From: Elymus sibiricus
Lineage: Eukaryota; Streptophyta; Magnoliopsida; Poales; Poaceae
DNA: 64,000 bases
Assembly: GCA_039707655.1 (NCBI GenBank)
Contig: CM077671.1
Span: 303,800,509-303,864,508 of the forward strand
Direction of reading: 5' to 3'
Both the position numbers and the translations under genes were made by a program. Positions 45,507 through 56,597 of the stretch are shown piece after piece (the stretch's first letter is position 1; each line of letters opens with the position of its first letter). A model generated the notes under the pieces. The model ran no database searches, was not told the DNA's origin, and saw only the letters and a list, made by a program, of their open reading frames with translations.

Positions 45507-47822
45507 AAGCATCTCTCGCAGATCCACTAAACCCCGTTTAAAAAAAATAGTATACAGTATCCCTTAAAACGAAATTGTACGAATTTACGATACGATTTAG
45601 TTATGGGCAGAACAGATCCCATATAAAATAAATGAATTTAAAAAAGATCCATGTGCTCGTATGCAGAAGTATGTACCAGAAATATATCACCCCGTCCCCC
45701 GCGTTGCCTCTCTGGCGACACAGGCGGAATCCAACGACCGAGCCGCTGGTCCCCTTCATCGTACACTCCCTTCCCGCCGCCGTCGTCGGAGGATGCCGCC
45801 GGGCTAAGCCTGCGTGGCGGACGACGACGGCGGAGGGCGCTCCTCGCCTGGCTGTGGTGGCTCTCGGTGGGGGGGGGGGGGGGGGGCTCGGGCCCCTTGG
45901 CTGCTTTGCATCGTTGCGTGGATTCGGCGGGCTTCCGCCGGCGCTTCTCTCCGGCGAGTCGGGTGGGGAGGTGCCCCCCCTCTTCTCCGACGGATCTCGG
46001 CGTTCTCCTCGCGTTCGGCATTGGGCTGGCTTCTGTGGCTCTCATGGCGGTCCGGCGGCAACAGTTCGCCAGATCTGGGCTGCTGCGTCCAGATCCGGCT
46101 CTTCCACGATGGTGGGAGGCCGTGCCAGCTTGGTGCACGGGCTAGTGGTTGTGGGTGGCTCGGCAGTGCGGCTGGGGCTGCAGTCTTCGTGCCAGTTTCT
46201 GGCTCGGTAGCTCGCCCCGGCAGGTTTCGGGATGGTGTGGCAGCCCCTTCCCCCCGGCTTCGGTGTTGCAAGGAGGGTCTGTGGCGGCGTGGGTGCATCG
46301 CGAGGTGGGTGTCAGATCTTCTGGTTCTCGCGGGCTTCGAGGGACGAGGTGGTCCTGCGTGGCGGTGGCGCAACCGCTGTGTCAGGTGTGTGCGGGTCAG
46401 CGGAGGTGCTGTCGGCCTTGATCGGCTACGTGAAGGTGATGATCTGCGCTGCTACAGGCGAAAGCCTTGCTGGTTCTTGCCGGCCGGCGGTGGCGGTGCC
46501 CGTCGGTGTTGCGATCCTTCTTGGAGGTGTCGTTGGGTTCATGTGCATCATCTACTTTCGGATCAAGTTCTTCGGGCGAAAGGCTAGACCTGGTGGGGTC
46601 GGGCAACGACGTCGTCCCTACGGCGTTTCCTCCTTTGGGGCGTTGCTTTGAAGACTGGTGGTCCCTCTTCGCGCTTCCATTGGGCTGAACGTGCACGACA
46701 TCGCGGTTGGCAGGTGCCCAACCGGTGATGTGAGTGCTTGGTGTTGCGACTTGTGCGGCAACGACGACGGTGACGTGCGGAGCTAGGTCGCGGCTTGTCC
46801 TTCTGATATCGATGGTTCGGTTCATCAATGGGTGCGCCTATGTTGGTTTTTCACTGTGACAGAGAAGTCATAGTTGTGCGCGGCGGGGCCCCATGGCAAC
46901 GATGACTCCATGAGGGTGGTTTTCAGCAAACGGTGCACTCCGGAGGTTGCACTGGACTAGGTCGATGCGAGGCTTGTAACTTTCTCATGCATCGCGCATC
47001 AGCAAAATCGGAGCTGTCGGTCCTCGACGTCTGCGGTCGATTGGTTGGCTCTGGCCGGCGAGGTTCTCAGGTGTTGTTCGTTCGAAGGGGTCTTGATGGG
47101 TCGTTAGCGGCAAAGTCGGAGTCGCCTACTCGGGGTGAGGTGATGACGATGACATGGCAGGCAACCTCGACGATGTCCTCTTCTCGACGGTGTGTGTGGT
47201 CTTGTTGGTGTCAGGTCGACCGGTTGCCCTTTCTTGTGGGCGTGTTGTAACGGTTTTCGCCCGGGTTTCCGTTAATTAAGCGGGCAACTCTATTCTACCT
47301 TATTTAATGAATCGGGCCCTAAGGGGCCGTGTTTCAAAAAAAAGGTCCCTGTAAATGGAAAAGCAAACGGATCCTTCTCGCGGCAGCCAACGGCGAGCGG
47401 CTGCAGCAGCGGCCAGCAGCTCGCGCGGCTAGTGGCAATAGCAGCCAGCCAGCGGCCGACAGCTCGCGCCGCCAGCAGCCCATGCGACCAGCAGCTCGCG
47501 GCGGTGGTTGCAGCTCGCACGGCGGCGGTAGGCAACGACAGGCAGCAGGTCGCGGCGGGGGCGGCAGCTCGCGCGGCGGAAGACCGTGACGAGAGGTGAA
47601 ACTTCCCTCCCGCCAAGTGTCTCTATGTTTTAAAGGTCCGCGTAAAAAACAGTTCAAATTCCGTAGATATACAGGAATTGGATGTGGATTCGGGATCCCG
47701 CAAAAAAAATCGGGACGGCCGGATTTGGTGTATCTGTTCGGGCCGGGTTTACATGATCCATCCTGCAAATAAACGGTTATTATAACGGACGGCCCGGTTT
47801 GCGGGATCTGCTAGAGACGCTC
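45507..47822. mobile_element. Harbinger-type non-autonomous element, split by retroposon 2
   Basis: The ends aagcatctctcgcagatcc (45507) and, inverted, gagcgtctctagcagatcc (to 47822) are flanked by tta (45504-45506, 47823-47825). About 630 bases belong to the element itself (45507-45655 and 47344-47822). The remainder is the inserted retroposon. The segment 47344-47600 is GC-rich with short repeats of gcagcagctcgcg and has no supported gene. Confidence 0.7.
45656..47343 (+). mobile_element. LINE-like non-autonomous retroposon, copy 2
   Basis: Same family as 42958-44891. The head aligns around ccccgcgt...ggcggaa and gccgccgggc, and the tail around gttaattaagcgggcaactc (47271). It ends in an A-tail (47336-47343). 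A diverged TSD is plausible: aaaaaagatccatgt before, aaaaaaggtccctgt at the tail (13 of 15 match). An 18-base G run lies at 45869-45886. No coding capacity for its own movement. Confidence 0.68.
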
Positions 47823-47825
47823 TTA

Positions 47826-48265
47826 GCCCCAAGTTCACGCAACCTTCGAACAAATATGACATGATGGTCAAATTTATCTAATCAGCTTAAATCTGATCAT
47901 TTGTATGATGGTCAAAGTGTTATTTTCTTTTACATGGTGCAAATTGCTTTATTGTGTGGAGAACAGGAAGGAAGACAGCACCATTAATCCGTTCAACAAA
48001 CTGCTTCAAAAATAAAGACCCAAGAAGAAGACCTCGGGATGGCAAATTTATTACGTACTGTAGTAAACTGGGGATGGTTTAGAAGTCTGTGTCATGGTGG
48101 ATTAGATCTCACCTTAGTTTATCACCACATGATCATACAGCTCACCTTTCGGGTGTTGTCTCCGCCTTAGAAGGAGGCTGGTTTGGATCTGGCAAGAACA
48201 ATCGCAGATCATCTAGTACTGCTCCCTGGTTTCTGACATCGCCCTTGCGAAGCTACTGCACCCAG
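47826..48265 (+). promoter_or_regulatory. Upstream region and probable 5' UTR exon of the DUF4220 gene
   Basis: About 440 bases separate the Harbinger-type element from the proposed 5' UTR intron. I cannot place a TATA box or start site with confidence. The exon would end at 48265 (cacccag before gtacgt). Confidence 0.4.
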
Positions 48266-48765
48266 GTACGTACAAGCTGCTCGCTCTGCTTCATAGTTAT
48301 CAACAAACTTAACTCACAATTAGCTTCGCATTACATCATTTGCAAACTTTAGTTTGTTTCCTCAAGAGTATGAGTTAGAACCAACTTCTAAAAAGCTAAC
48401 TGCGGTTCTGATATACAGAAGCACACATTAGCTTAGCTGAAATATCCATGTACGTATATCTTTACATAATCAAGCTAGAAATAGAATGTTGATTCTTGAT
48501 GAGTAATAAACCAGCTGAACTATGACTTGTTTCCGTTTTGTCAAATGGCAAGGCACGGAATCATACTAGAAACCCATAGTTCCTCAGCTATCATAGTTGA
48601 ATGAAATCACCAGCATAACTCCAATTTTACTCTTAGTTTAGTGTTGACAAAAAGTTGAGGATGAGGGTTAAGCGCCTAGCTAATCTGTTCAAGTTTTTGT
48701 GAACCGTGAGTATCAGTTGTGATGATTCGCTTGAGAAAAAAGGTGTTGTTTTTATAACTAACCAG
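48266..48765 (+). other. Proposed 5' UTR intron of the DUF4220 gene
   Basis: The donor ag|gtacgt at 48266 and acceptor aaccag|gtt at 48765 bracket 500 AT-rich bases without a coding frame. The ATG at 48780 follows 14 bases later. This was inferred from splice-site quality only; transcript data would decide. Confidence 0.5.
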
Positions 48766-48779
48766 GTTACAAACCGACC

Positions 48780-51557
48780 ATGGACATGCAGGCACCGTCA
48801 GCCAGGAAAATGGTGAGCTACGATGATGCCCGTGACTATGTGACATCCCTGTTCATCATGCTGAAGAAGGAACCGGTCATCCTGTTCCGCATCGAGTTCC
48901 TGGTGGTCCTCGTCACACTGCTCTTCTTCGCCATGTTCCTCATGGATTTCTTTCGCCGCATCATCCACAACCCATTCATGAGGGCCGTCTTCAGCATCTT
49001 CGACGGCGTCTCCGACTCCATTGTCCTGTACCTCCTGGGGGCCATGCAGTCGGCGCCGTTCAAGAATCAGCTGTTCCCGATCTGGGCTCTCGTGCTCGTC
49101 AATTTCCGCTACAGCGCCGATTACATCTCCGGCTACGGCGTGCCTGACCGCCGCGGACGGAGGTTCACAGAGTGGAGGAACGTGTTCAAGCTCCTGGGGT
49201 CGGCATTCTTGACTTGGACGCGTGGATCCAGCTTCACGGCTCCACTCTGGTCCGTCTGGTGTCTGCAGATAGTGAGGAGCGCCTACAGGTTCAAGTCACA
49301 CAATCTGGCGTTCCGCTCCCTCTGGCATGGCGGGAGCTCACACCTCGTCGCAGAGCACATGCATGCCAGTGCCAGGTACAGCAGCTCGCAGCCCGCAGCC
49401 GGCCCGGTGACGATGGAAGACTACAACTACTTGGTGTATGGAGAAACAAGGCGGGGTTTCAAACTAAACAAGCCTCAGTACGCATTGTCTGCCCGCCGGC
49501 CAAAAAAGACGTGGTATGCTAGATGCTGCTGCTGTGCGGGAGAAAGTACGGCACTGACCACGCTTGACAAGGTCTGGGAGTACTGCCCCGTTCACCAGCC
49601 ACATAACCATGACCTAAAGGATCTCCCCTTGGCCTTCGCCTTGTCAAGGCTGCTGCGGTGCAGGTTGGAGGATGTGACGCTGCGAGGACGTATCTTCAAA
49701 ATGAACCGAGAGCTGATCAAGAACATAATTGGTGGGAAGCTGGGCACCAGCGACGTCCTCAGGATCATGGAGCTGCAGCTCGCCTTCGTCCACGACTACT
49801 TCAACACCCGCTACCCCATGGTGTTCTGGTCTGGCCGCCTGTCTCTCCTCATCACTCTGCTTCTGTCCGTGCTGACCATCGGTGCTGTCGGCTGGCTCGC
49901 TGTGGACATCCGTAGGATCTATAAGCCCCCGGATGGCGAGCTTGCCAATCTGGTCAAGGGCTTTAATATTGACATGATCATTACATGGGCATTCATTTTA
50001 CTGATGATTGCCAAGGAGTTCTGGGAGATGGTGACCTACTTGCTCTCCGACTGGACAAGCTTAATCCTGGTGTGCGAGTACGTGCAGAGGAAGTGCAAGA
50101 GGACCAGAGATTCTGTAGATACAAGGGTGGATCGCATGCTATTATGGTTTTCCAGAGCTAAGATTACTGATAAGAGGTGGCATGGATTCATCGACCAGTA
50201 TGTCTTCATGCAGTCGTATGATGACAGACCAAGATTCTGGAATTTTGTTCACAACCTAACTACCGGAATAATTCCAAAGAAAGACGACGGGGCAAAGCTC
50301 ATCAGTGCCATCAAAATTCCCGAGTGTGTCAAGAAGGCAGTCCTGGAGAAGCTCAGCACAATGGTGGAGGAAAAGCAAGATTGCAGTCTGCCCAAGGAAA
50401 AACAAGAGCGTAGTCTGCCCAAGGACCTCAAGGCATTGTCCAACAGCAACGTTACCGAGCAGTTGCAGAAGTACAAGGCTTACGCTGCGCCGCCGATGGG
50501 CACCGACATCGTCCTACCGACAAGCTCTCACGTCATTCTTGCGTGGCACATTGCGACCAGCCTCTGCGAGATGGAGCTTGCGACAACACACGGCGTCAAC
50601 TTGAGCAACCCTGGGTTTCCGTGCTCCCTCTTGTCTTGGTTGACTTCTTGCTGCTGCTCCAAACCTTATCTTATGGATTTGGGTGAGAAGAAAGATGGCA
50701 TCTTGTCATGGTTCACAAGTTGTTGCTCATCCAAGTCAAATGGGAAGTTGCCTGATGAGCGGTTCACAAATTGTTGCTCATCCAAGTCAAATGGGAAGTT
50801 GCCTGATGAGCTTCGGGAGCCGTACACCATTGCGAATAGCCTATCGCGGTACTGCGCATACCTGCTGGTCTCAAAGCCTGACCTGACCCCTGATAGCTTT
50901 CTCGTCCCCAAGATAGTCTTCCAGAAAACCGTCGAGAGTGCTCGCGACGGCATCCTGAAAAATTGCGATTCATTAGAGAGCAGGCGCATAAAACTGAAGA
51001 ACGAAGCAGACGAACCTATCGAAAACTCTGAAGAAGATGTACTGAAACAGGGTGCGGCGCTGGGCAAGGAACTGCTCAAGCTTCCAGATGATGGAGTTCG
51101 CTGGAAGGTCCTGGAAGAGGTATGGACTGAGTTACTTATACACATTGCGCCCACGCGGAATGCACACGCGCACAGGAAGTGCCTTTCTGGAGGGGAGTTC
51201 ATAACCCACATATGGGCATTGCTTTGGCACTATGGCATTCAGAAGAGTAGCTTGTGGCCAAACGAAGTTGCCCTGGCAAACCAGGCTCCTGCAGCGCCTC
51301 AGAAGGATGAAACAGTGCAAGTCAGTGCAGACGGAAGTATGGAGCAGATTGGCGCTAATGTTCATGAACCGGATGAGATCAAGGGAACCCAAGAACATCA
51401 GGCAGGAAGCTCAAGGAGGGGGCTAACAAGAATGGAGAGAACAGAAAGTTCAGAAATCGAGGAGGGATCTCACGATGCGATAGTGGAGGACAGAAAATTT
51501 CAGAGAGGAATGGCTGGTGAACCCCAAAATGGGAGTGAGGCGAACAAGCTAGGTTGA
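48780..51557 (+). CDS. DUF4220/DUF594 multi-pass membrane protein
   Basis: An intact 925-residue frame. N-terminal hydrophobic helices lie at about residues 38-58, 66-92 and 97-119. Two more segments follow near 347-375 (GRLSLLITLLLSVLTIGAVG) and 396-435 (IDMIITWAFILLMIAKEFWE). The block from about 60 to 440 is the plant DUF4220. GGEFITHIWALLWHYGI at about 803-820 is the C-terminal DUF594 signature. No catalytic motif is known for this family; roles in stress or defence have been suggested for relatives, but its function is unknown. It is longer than many relatives because of three Cys-Cys modules (about 625-677) and a charged, disordered-looking tail (about 845-925). A CCCC cluster lies near 248. 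The first ATG in frame is used; a second Met is at residue 3. GC-rich codon use and the absence of breaks mark it as the one real host gene here. Confidence 0.93.
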   Translation: MDMQAPSARKMVSYDDARDYVTSLFIMLKKEPVILFRIEFLVVLVTLLFFAMFLMDFFRRIIHNPFMRAVFSIFDGVSDSIVLYLLGAMQSAPFKNQLFPIWALVLVNFRYSADYISGYGVPDRRGRRFTEWRNVFKLLGSAFLTWTRGSSFTAPLWSVWCLQIVRSAYRFKSHNLAFRSLWHGGSSHLVAEHMHASARYSSSQPAAGPVTMEDYNYLVYGETRRGFKLNKPQYALSARRPKKTWYARCCCCAGESTALTTLDKVWEYCPVHQPHNHDLKDLPLAFALSRLLRCRLEDVTLRGRIFKMNRELIKNIIGGKLGTSDVLRIMELQLAFVHDYFNTRYPMVFWSGRLSLLITLLLSVLTIGAVGWLAVDIRRIYKPPDGELANLVKGFNIDMIITWAFILLMIAKEFWEMVTYLLSDWTSLILVCEYVQRKCKRTRDSVDTRVDRMLLWFSRAKITDKRWHGFIDQYVFMQSYDDRPRFWNFVHNLTTGIIPKKDDGAKLISAIKIPECVKKAVLEKLSTMVEEKQDCSLPKEKQERSLPKDLKALSNSNVTEQLQKYKAYAAPPMGTDIVLPTSSHVILAWHIATSLCEMELATTHGVNLSNPGFPCSLLSWLTSCCCSKPYLMDLGEKKDGILSWFTSCCSSKSNGKLPDERFTNCCSSKSNGKLPDELREPYTIANSLSRYCAYLLVSKPDLTPDSFLVPKIVFQKTVESARDGILKNCDSLESRRIKLKNEADEPIENSEEDVLKQGAALGKELLKLPDDGVRWKVLEEVWTELLIHIAPTRNAHAHRKCLSGGEFITHIWALLWHYGIQKSSLWPNEVALANQAPAAPQKDETVQVSADGSMEQIGANVHEPDEIKGTQEHQAGSSRRGLTRMERTESSEIEEGSHDAIVEDRKFQRGMAGEPQNGSEANKLG
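50710..50811 (+). repeat. Tandem 51-base duplication inside the DUF4220 gene
   Basis: Units 50710-50760 and 50761-50811 differ at one base. Each encodes 17 residues with F-T-(S/N)-C-C-S-S-K-S-N-G-K. It is in frame and so adds a second Cys-Cys module. An older relative, SWLTSCCCSK, lies just upstream (about 50636). Confidence 0.95.
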
Positions 51558-52049
51558 AGGCATAGACAGTTACAGAGCAGCGCAACATGATCTGATGAGC
51601 GTGCCTGAATTATGCCATAATTCCGCAACGAAATCGCGGACCTGCACAGAGAATTTATTGATCTTCTAATTGAGGGACTTGATTTGTTATATGGATGTTG
51701 TTCTTTATTTCTTATGTTTTTCCTATATCTGATTTCTTTTTGATATCTTTTATTGGACTTTCACCTCATATGTGATAGTGTGAGAACAGACTCTTATGCA
51801 CATTCTACCTTATTATCGTGTCTTTGTAAATTATACCTTAATGCTCAACTAAGATTTCCGTTGTTGCTCAGCAACAGAAATTATGGTTATTTTTCTGTAG
51901 AACAGGAACACATGCGACTCTCCAAGCTACTCCCACCGAACCTTACCGGCCACTAATAAGATTCCTAAAGTTCCTACCGATTCATCTGGACTATGCAAAT
52001 GCAGCATACAAAAAAAAAAACTATGAGGAATAGGATAGTTTTCTTGGTT
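51558..52049 (+). terminator. 3' flank of the DUF4220 gene
   Basis: AT-rich 3' UTR and flank with no gene. T-rich stretches near 51690-51750 are typical of plant polyadenylation regions, but I see no clear single poly(A) signal. Confidence 0.35.
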
Positions 52050-52057
52050 TAGATTTT

Positions 52058-52225
52058 AGAGCAATTTTAACATGGTTCCTCTTACCTCTTCTTTTCACAT
52101 TGGAGATAAAAAGGTAAGAGTTAATCAGACCCATTACTTAATGCAATCAACGACTCGGATCTATTTTATACTCTTATCTTTCATGTGAAAAGGTGAGGTA
52201 AGAGGGAGCATGTTAAAAAAACTCT
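52058..52225. mobile_element. Small MITE, hAT-like TSD length
   Basis: Inverted ends of about 40 bases (agagcaattttaacatggtt versus, inverted, agagtttttttaacatgctc). They are flanked by agatttt or tagatttt (52050-52057, 52225-52232), a 7-8 base duplication. 168 bases, non-coding. Confidence 0.78.
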
Positions 52226-52232
52226 AGATTTT

Positions 52233-54021
52233 ATGTCGAACAAATGACGTGCGCGGAAGCAAAATAGATTACGTATGCAAGCCCACCAGGCTAACTGGGT
52301 TTGGGAAACTCGAAGTTGTTCATCAAATCGCCTGCGAATGTATGAGATGTCCGGGCACTTTGCATCCAACGGTCACCAAAATTGTCCGGATCAGTCAGGA
52401 CTTCCAAAATCTCACAAACTGTCATCAAACTGGAGAAGGTTCGAGAGTATCCGGACGTCCGCCATGTCAGACTCCGACAATGCAGACTCATCCAAAACCG
52501 CTCCTTCTCGTCATTGTCATGAGAACCCTTCGCGCATTCAGAACGGACATGATGAGTTGGATTCCCGCATTCAGGCCGTGTGACCGGACGGTCGCGGCCT
52601 ACCCGACATTCACACCTAAGAAGCCTACTCTGGCACTCCCAATTCAACCCGTCGCTCCGCCTGCACCGGCTATTTAAGCCGGACGTACATGGCTCCAAAA
52701 CCCTACTCATCTGAGACCTTCTCTCACCGTTTGAGCCGTCGTCCAACCACCTTCGCATTCTCGCCCGTCGTCTGCCAACGACATGGCCCGATCCTTTGCC
52801 ATGTGGTACAAGAGCCTCACGTTGGCATGTCGCGCCCAAATCATGGTGGCCCACATAGATATGGGCCGACCTCTAAGCTCTCCAGGCGCTCGGAGGAGGA
52901 GATGGAGGAGAGTGACCCCATGGTCATGACGGAGATTGCCATGGAGGAGGAGCATGTGCCTGCGCACGGGGAAGGTTACCTCGGTGTCCAGGTTCAGCAT
53001 GCTGCAGGCGAGGCAGCACTACGATCAGGTGCTGGCGAAGGTGGAGGAGGAGCGGGCGGTCGCATCGGTGGAGGAGCCGTCGATGTCCAAGTGCAAGTAG
53101 CTAATGGTGGAGCATCACTACAACCTCCAGCTCCTAGAGGAGCCCCCACATGCGAGGACCAGGTGCAAGCAAAGCGTACGTCCGAAGCTACCGTCGTGGC
53201 ACGATGGACGCTGACCCGATGATCGTCAACATCAACCGGGCCGTGTACCAGTCCATGCACACCGCCAGTGACATTTGTCGCAAGCGTCTGCGGCTCCGCG
53301 CCAACGAGGCGAAGTGCAACCGGCTCTTCGAGGACTAGGGGTAGAGGAGCACGGCGATGATGCCAAAAAGGCATTTGTCGTCACCGTTGCCTCGCTCGCG
53401 TTGGCCGCCAACAGTGATGAGGCCGGACCGTCCCGCATGGGTCTGTCAAAACTCACCTTCAACGTGGAGAAGTAGAGTATGATTTATTATTAATTGTTAA
53501 TAGGCCTTTTGCTATGTTAAAATTATTTTGGAAAAAATCAATGAAAACGGTGTCTGGTCTTATTTGATGACTCTGATTGAATGACCAAGGTCTCACCCGA
53601 TGTTTGCGGACATGTTTGGATGTATCTACGGACATTTGATAACTATCGTTGGAGTTGCCCTTAAGGCAGAGGAAGCCTACATGCATAGGATTAACGGTGT
53701 GGGCGCGACTTGAATCCCGCTACGTCGTGAGTTGCGGGTACGGACGCGATGCCATGAGTTGCCGGAGGTCCACTGCCTCCCGGACCGATCGTCCAATCCC
53801 TCTTCCTCCCCCGTCCTTTAGAGCCGCGGCACACCCGGCCTTTACATAACTGAAATGCACATAGTCATAACCAAGTCCAAGTTCCCAAAAAAGGTGAAAT
53901 GCATGTAATCATATGGATAATATATAACGCCTAAGACGTGGGAGGGCCAATCCGAAGATCATGTTGCCATTCATGTCGGGTAAAAGTTGTTAGGTACGGA
54001 TCAGTATTGACAACTCCTATG
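52233..54021. other. GC-rich repeat-like segment, unresolved
   Basis: It contains frames at 52689-53222 and on both strands, but none I recognise and none with convincing protein character. The phrases ttgtccggatcagtcagg, gtatccggacgtccg and gcggacatgtttggatg recur near its two sides. A Harbinger-like right end may be cgttggagttgccc followed by tta near 53662. I could not find the matching left end. It is probably a decayed DNA transposon. From 53690 to 54021 nothing is recognised. Confidence 0.35.
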
Positions 54022-54145
54022 AATTATGACATTTTTGTTTTCATAATTAAGGTGATTTCATGTGATTGATGTGGTACAGCATTAGGAGGATCTGGTGCGT
54101 TGGTATTTGGATATGAGCGGCCAGGATCACACAACTCTCTCTTTA
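54022..54145 (+). repeat. First copy of a direct repeat at the Helitron target
   Basis: Aligns with 62073-62207 (aattatgac ... taattaaggtgattt ... gtgattgatgt ... ggaggatctggtgcgtt ... cacacaactc-ctcttta). The repeat is cut at its ctcttta by the Helitron and continues at 62026. Confidence 0.85.
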
Positions 54146-56493
54146 TCTCTACTCCTAATTGGGGAGTTGGTAGCTTCCATTCCGGGTTTATTTTCGTCCG
54201 TTTTTTTCCCTCCTCCCACCATCCCCTCCCACTGGTTTTATCTCTCTACCCCGCGCGCAATAGGGAAAAACGGTGCAGAGAAAACCAGCCCCGCTCGTCC
54301 CCCTCCACGATCCCTACCCCGCTCCCCGCATCTCTCCCTCCTCCACGAGCATCCGCCGCCGCCAGTACGTTGGCTGCCTCCCTCATCCCAAGCGCCGGCC
54401 ACCTCTCTTCCCCCATAGTCGGTCGCCTCCCTCCACCGGATGCCAGCCGCCTCCCTTCACCGGATGTCGGCCGCCTACTTCCCCGCGTCGACCGCCTACA
54501 TCCCAGTCGCCGGCCACGTCCTTCCACCGCGCGTCGGCAGCATCCGTGGCGTGCCCGCCTCCTTCCCCTCCCTTCACCACAAGCCGCGTGCCGGATCTTG
54601 CCGTTGAGCGCGTCGGCCACCAAGACCACCAACCTCGCGTCATCCCCCTGCTGCGTCATCCCCTACACATGTATGTTGTTCTTGATTTGGCTGAGCAAAG
54701 GATTGTGCCGTCATGTTGGGTGAAAGCCACGGCCTCTTTGTTTGATTGATTCATCCCGATTTGAATCTTAGTGGAGTTATTTCATTCCTCACGGGAACGT
54801 GTATACCTCTCACTTGGATGTTCGAAGGAGCAGGGTACCCTATGATGCAAGAGGATGATTGTAAATAGATCGAAGTTTGTACTGCAAAGAGACTGTATTT
54901 TCTATACATTGTATTTGACCTGACATTGTTTGTTTTCCTATTTCAGCTTCGGATCACGACTAACCTGTAGCCAGGAAAGAACCTGAATCCCAAGGTGAGA
55001 GGCACTTTGTCCTTTAATAGTAAAGATGTGAACAAGTACGTTTCTTATTTGATAAGTGAACTCACAAGTAGTTTCATTCAACGTGCTTATGTGAGATGTG
55101 AGCACGTACTAAGATACACTGCACACAATATCTATTTTCTATGTGCAGTTTCAGACCTACATAGAGCTCATAAGTGGCAGCTAAACGCCTAAACTGGACA
55201 GTACATGCCCATCATAAGGCTGCGGGCTGCTCATCTTATTGGGGCGGCCATGGTGTCCCCTTCCATAGCGTCAGTCGGGTTTTCATCTGCCAGGCGTGGC
55301 GGCTCCTTGGCAGGATCATGGTGATGATGGAGCTGGCTCATCAGGGGCTAGGAGGCTCGTCGGCCGGCATTTCTTTGATGCATGGGTGTTCATATCGCGA
55401 TGGAACGACATTATAATATACAAAACATTGACGAGGCTCATCTGCTTTGATGAGTGTGGCTGGGCCGCTGAGCACACAATACATTAACCCTTCAAAATTT
55501 CACAATAAGGTTTGCATTTTTTCTGTTAAGTCTTCAGATTGTTTGTGTTGGCCAACAGAAAAAGATTTAGGATCCTGGATTTCTACTTTATATCAGTCTG
55601 CAAGCTCACCAACCAATCCGTGCATTTAGATTTCAGTAGATATAATGGACTATATTCACTCACGTTGGCCACAGCCTGTTTGAAGAAATTTCTCTTTTGA
55701 ATTATTGGTATGAAGTTGTTGTTCATAGATATATCTAAGAAATGAAAGTTTGATGTAGACATATATGCATGTTTTGGCCTTCTATTCTCGTCCTTTTCAT
55801 GTTCGAGATCAGCGCACTCATTTGATTAAATTTTGGTATTGCATCGTTAAGCACTTCCTGGGAAATACATGCAGCAGGTATATGTTCTATAGCCTCTATG
55901 CTTTAGCCGGAAATGGCAACTTGATTGTACTCGATCGGTTGTAAGCTTACCTAAATTCGTACATACCTAAAAAAACTGTACTTCTACCTCCCTGTACTAA
56001 TAAACAAGTATACTGTAAAATTCAAAGATGATTAATACTATTTCATTTGCAGGTTCAATCAATTCCTTTGAGGTACTTAACAAGTAACTGAGGTTCTGGT
56101 GAAGGGTGTGAATACTACATGTCAAATCCTCGTACAAAATGTTGATCTATTGTGCTTCTATAATTATGAATTTTTGAACAATTAGATGGTCAGTTATGCA
56201 ATATAATATCCCCATAGTATTGTAATCTTCTATTTTTGCACTCTCTGGGAATATATGTTGGTGCTTCATCCTTAGATATTGTTTTGCAAATCTTATTCAC
56301 TTATATCTACTGACGTATAAACCACTTATGGTTTTGTAGAATGGATGGTCCAGCATAAAAGAAGCATCTCATGGAAACAATGTACAGATGAGCTTTGGGG
56401 TTGGGGTAGCAGGGAGAGGATGGTCACTCGATGGAGAAGACATAGTGAAGCGAATGTTGCATGGTACTGCGTGTGCAATTGTGTTGTTTAGTA

Positions 56494-56597
56494 CTCCCTC
56501 CGTTCATTTTTATAAAGCGTTTTAGACAGCTGGTTTTGAACTATTTAGAGCATTGTCTGAACAGACTAAAACGTCTTATACAAGTGAACAGAGGGAG
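56494..56597. mobile_element. Stowaway MITE inside the Helitron (104 bases)
   Basis: Ends ctccctccgttcatttttat and inverted ctccctctgttcacttgtat; TA duplication at 56492-56493 and 56598-56599. Confidence 0.9.

Noticed and set aside
45632..46828. Long frames on both strands near the DUF4220 gene
   Set aside because: Same reason: the body of retroposon 2. The 18-base G run also breaks any real coding sense.
52689..53222. A 177-residue frame downstream of the DUF4220 gene
   Set aside because: Low-complexity G/A/E content, overlapping frames on the other strand, and position inside a repeat-like segment. No recognised domain.
54246..54749. P/S/R-rich frames at the Helitron 5' end as a captured gene
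   Set aside because: GC-rich leader-type sequence read in three phases. I could not link it to any gene family, so I do not claim gene capture.
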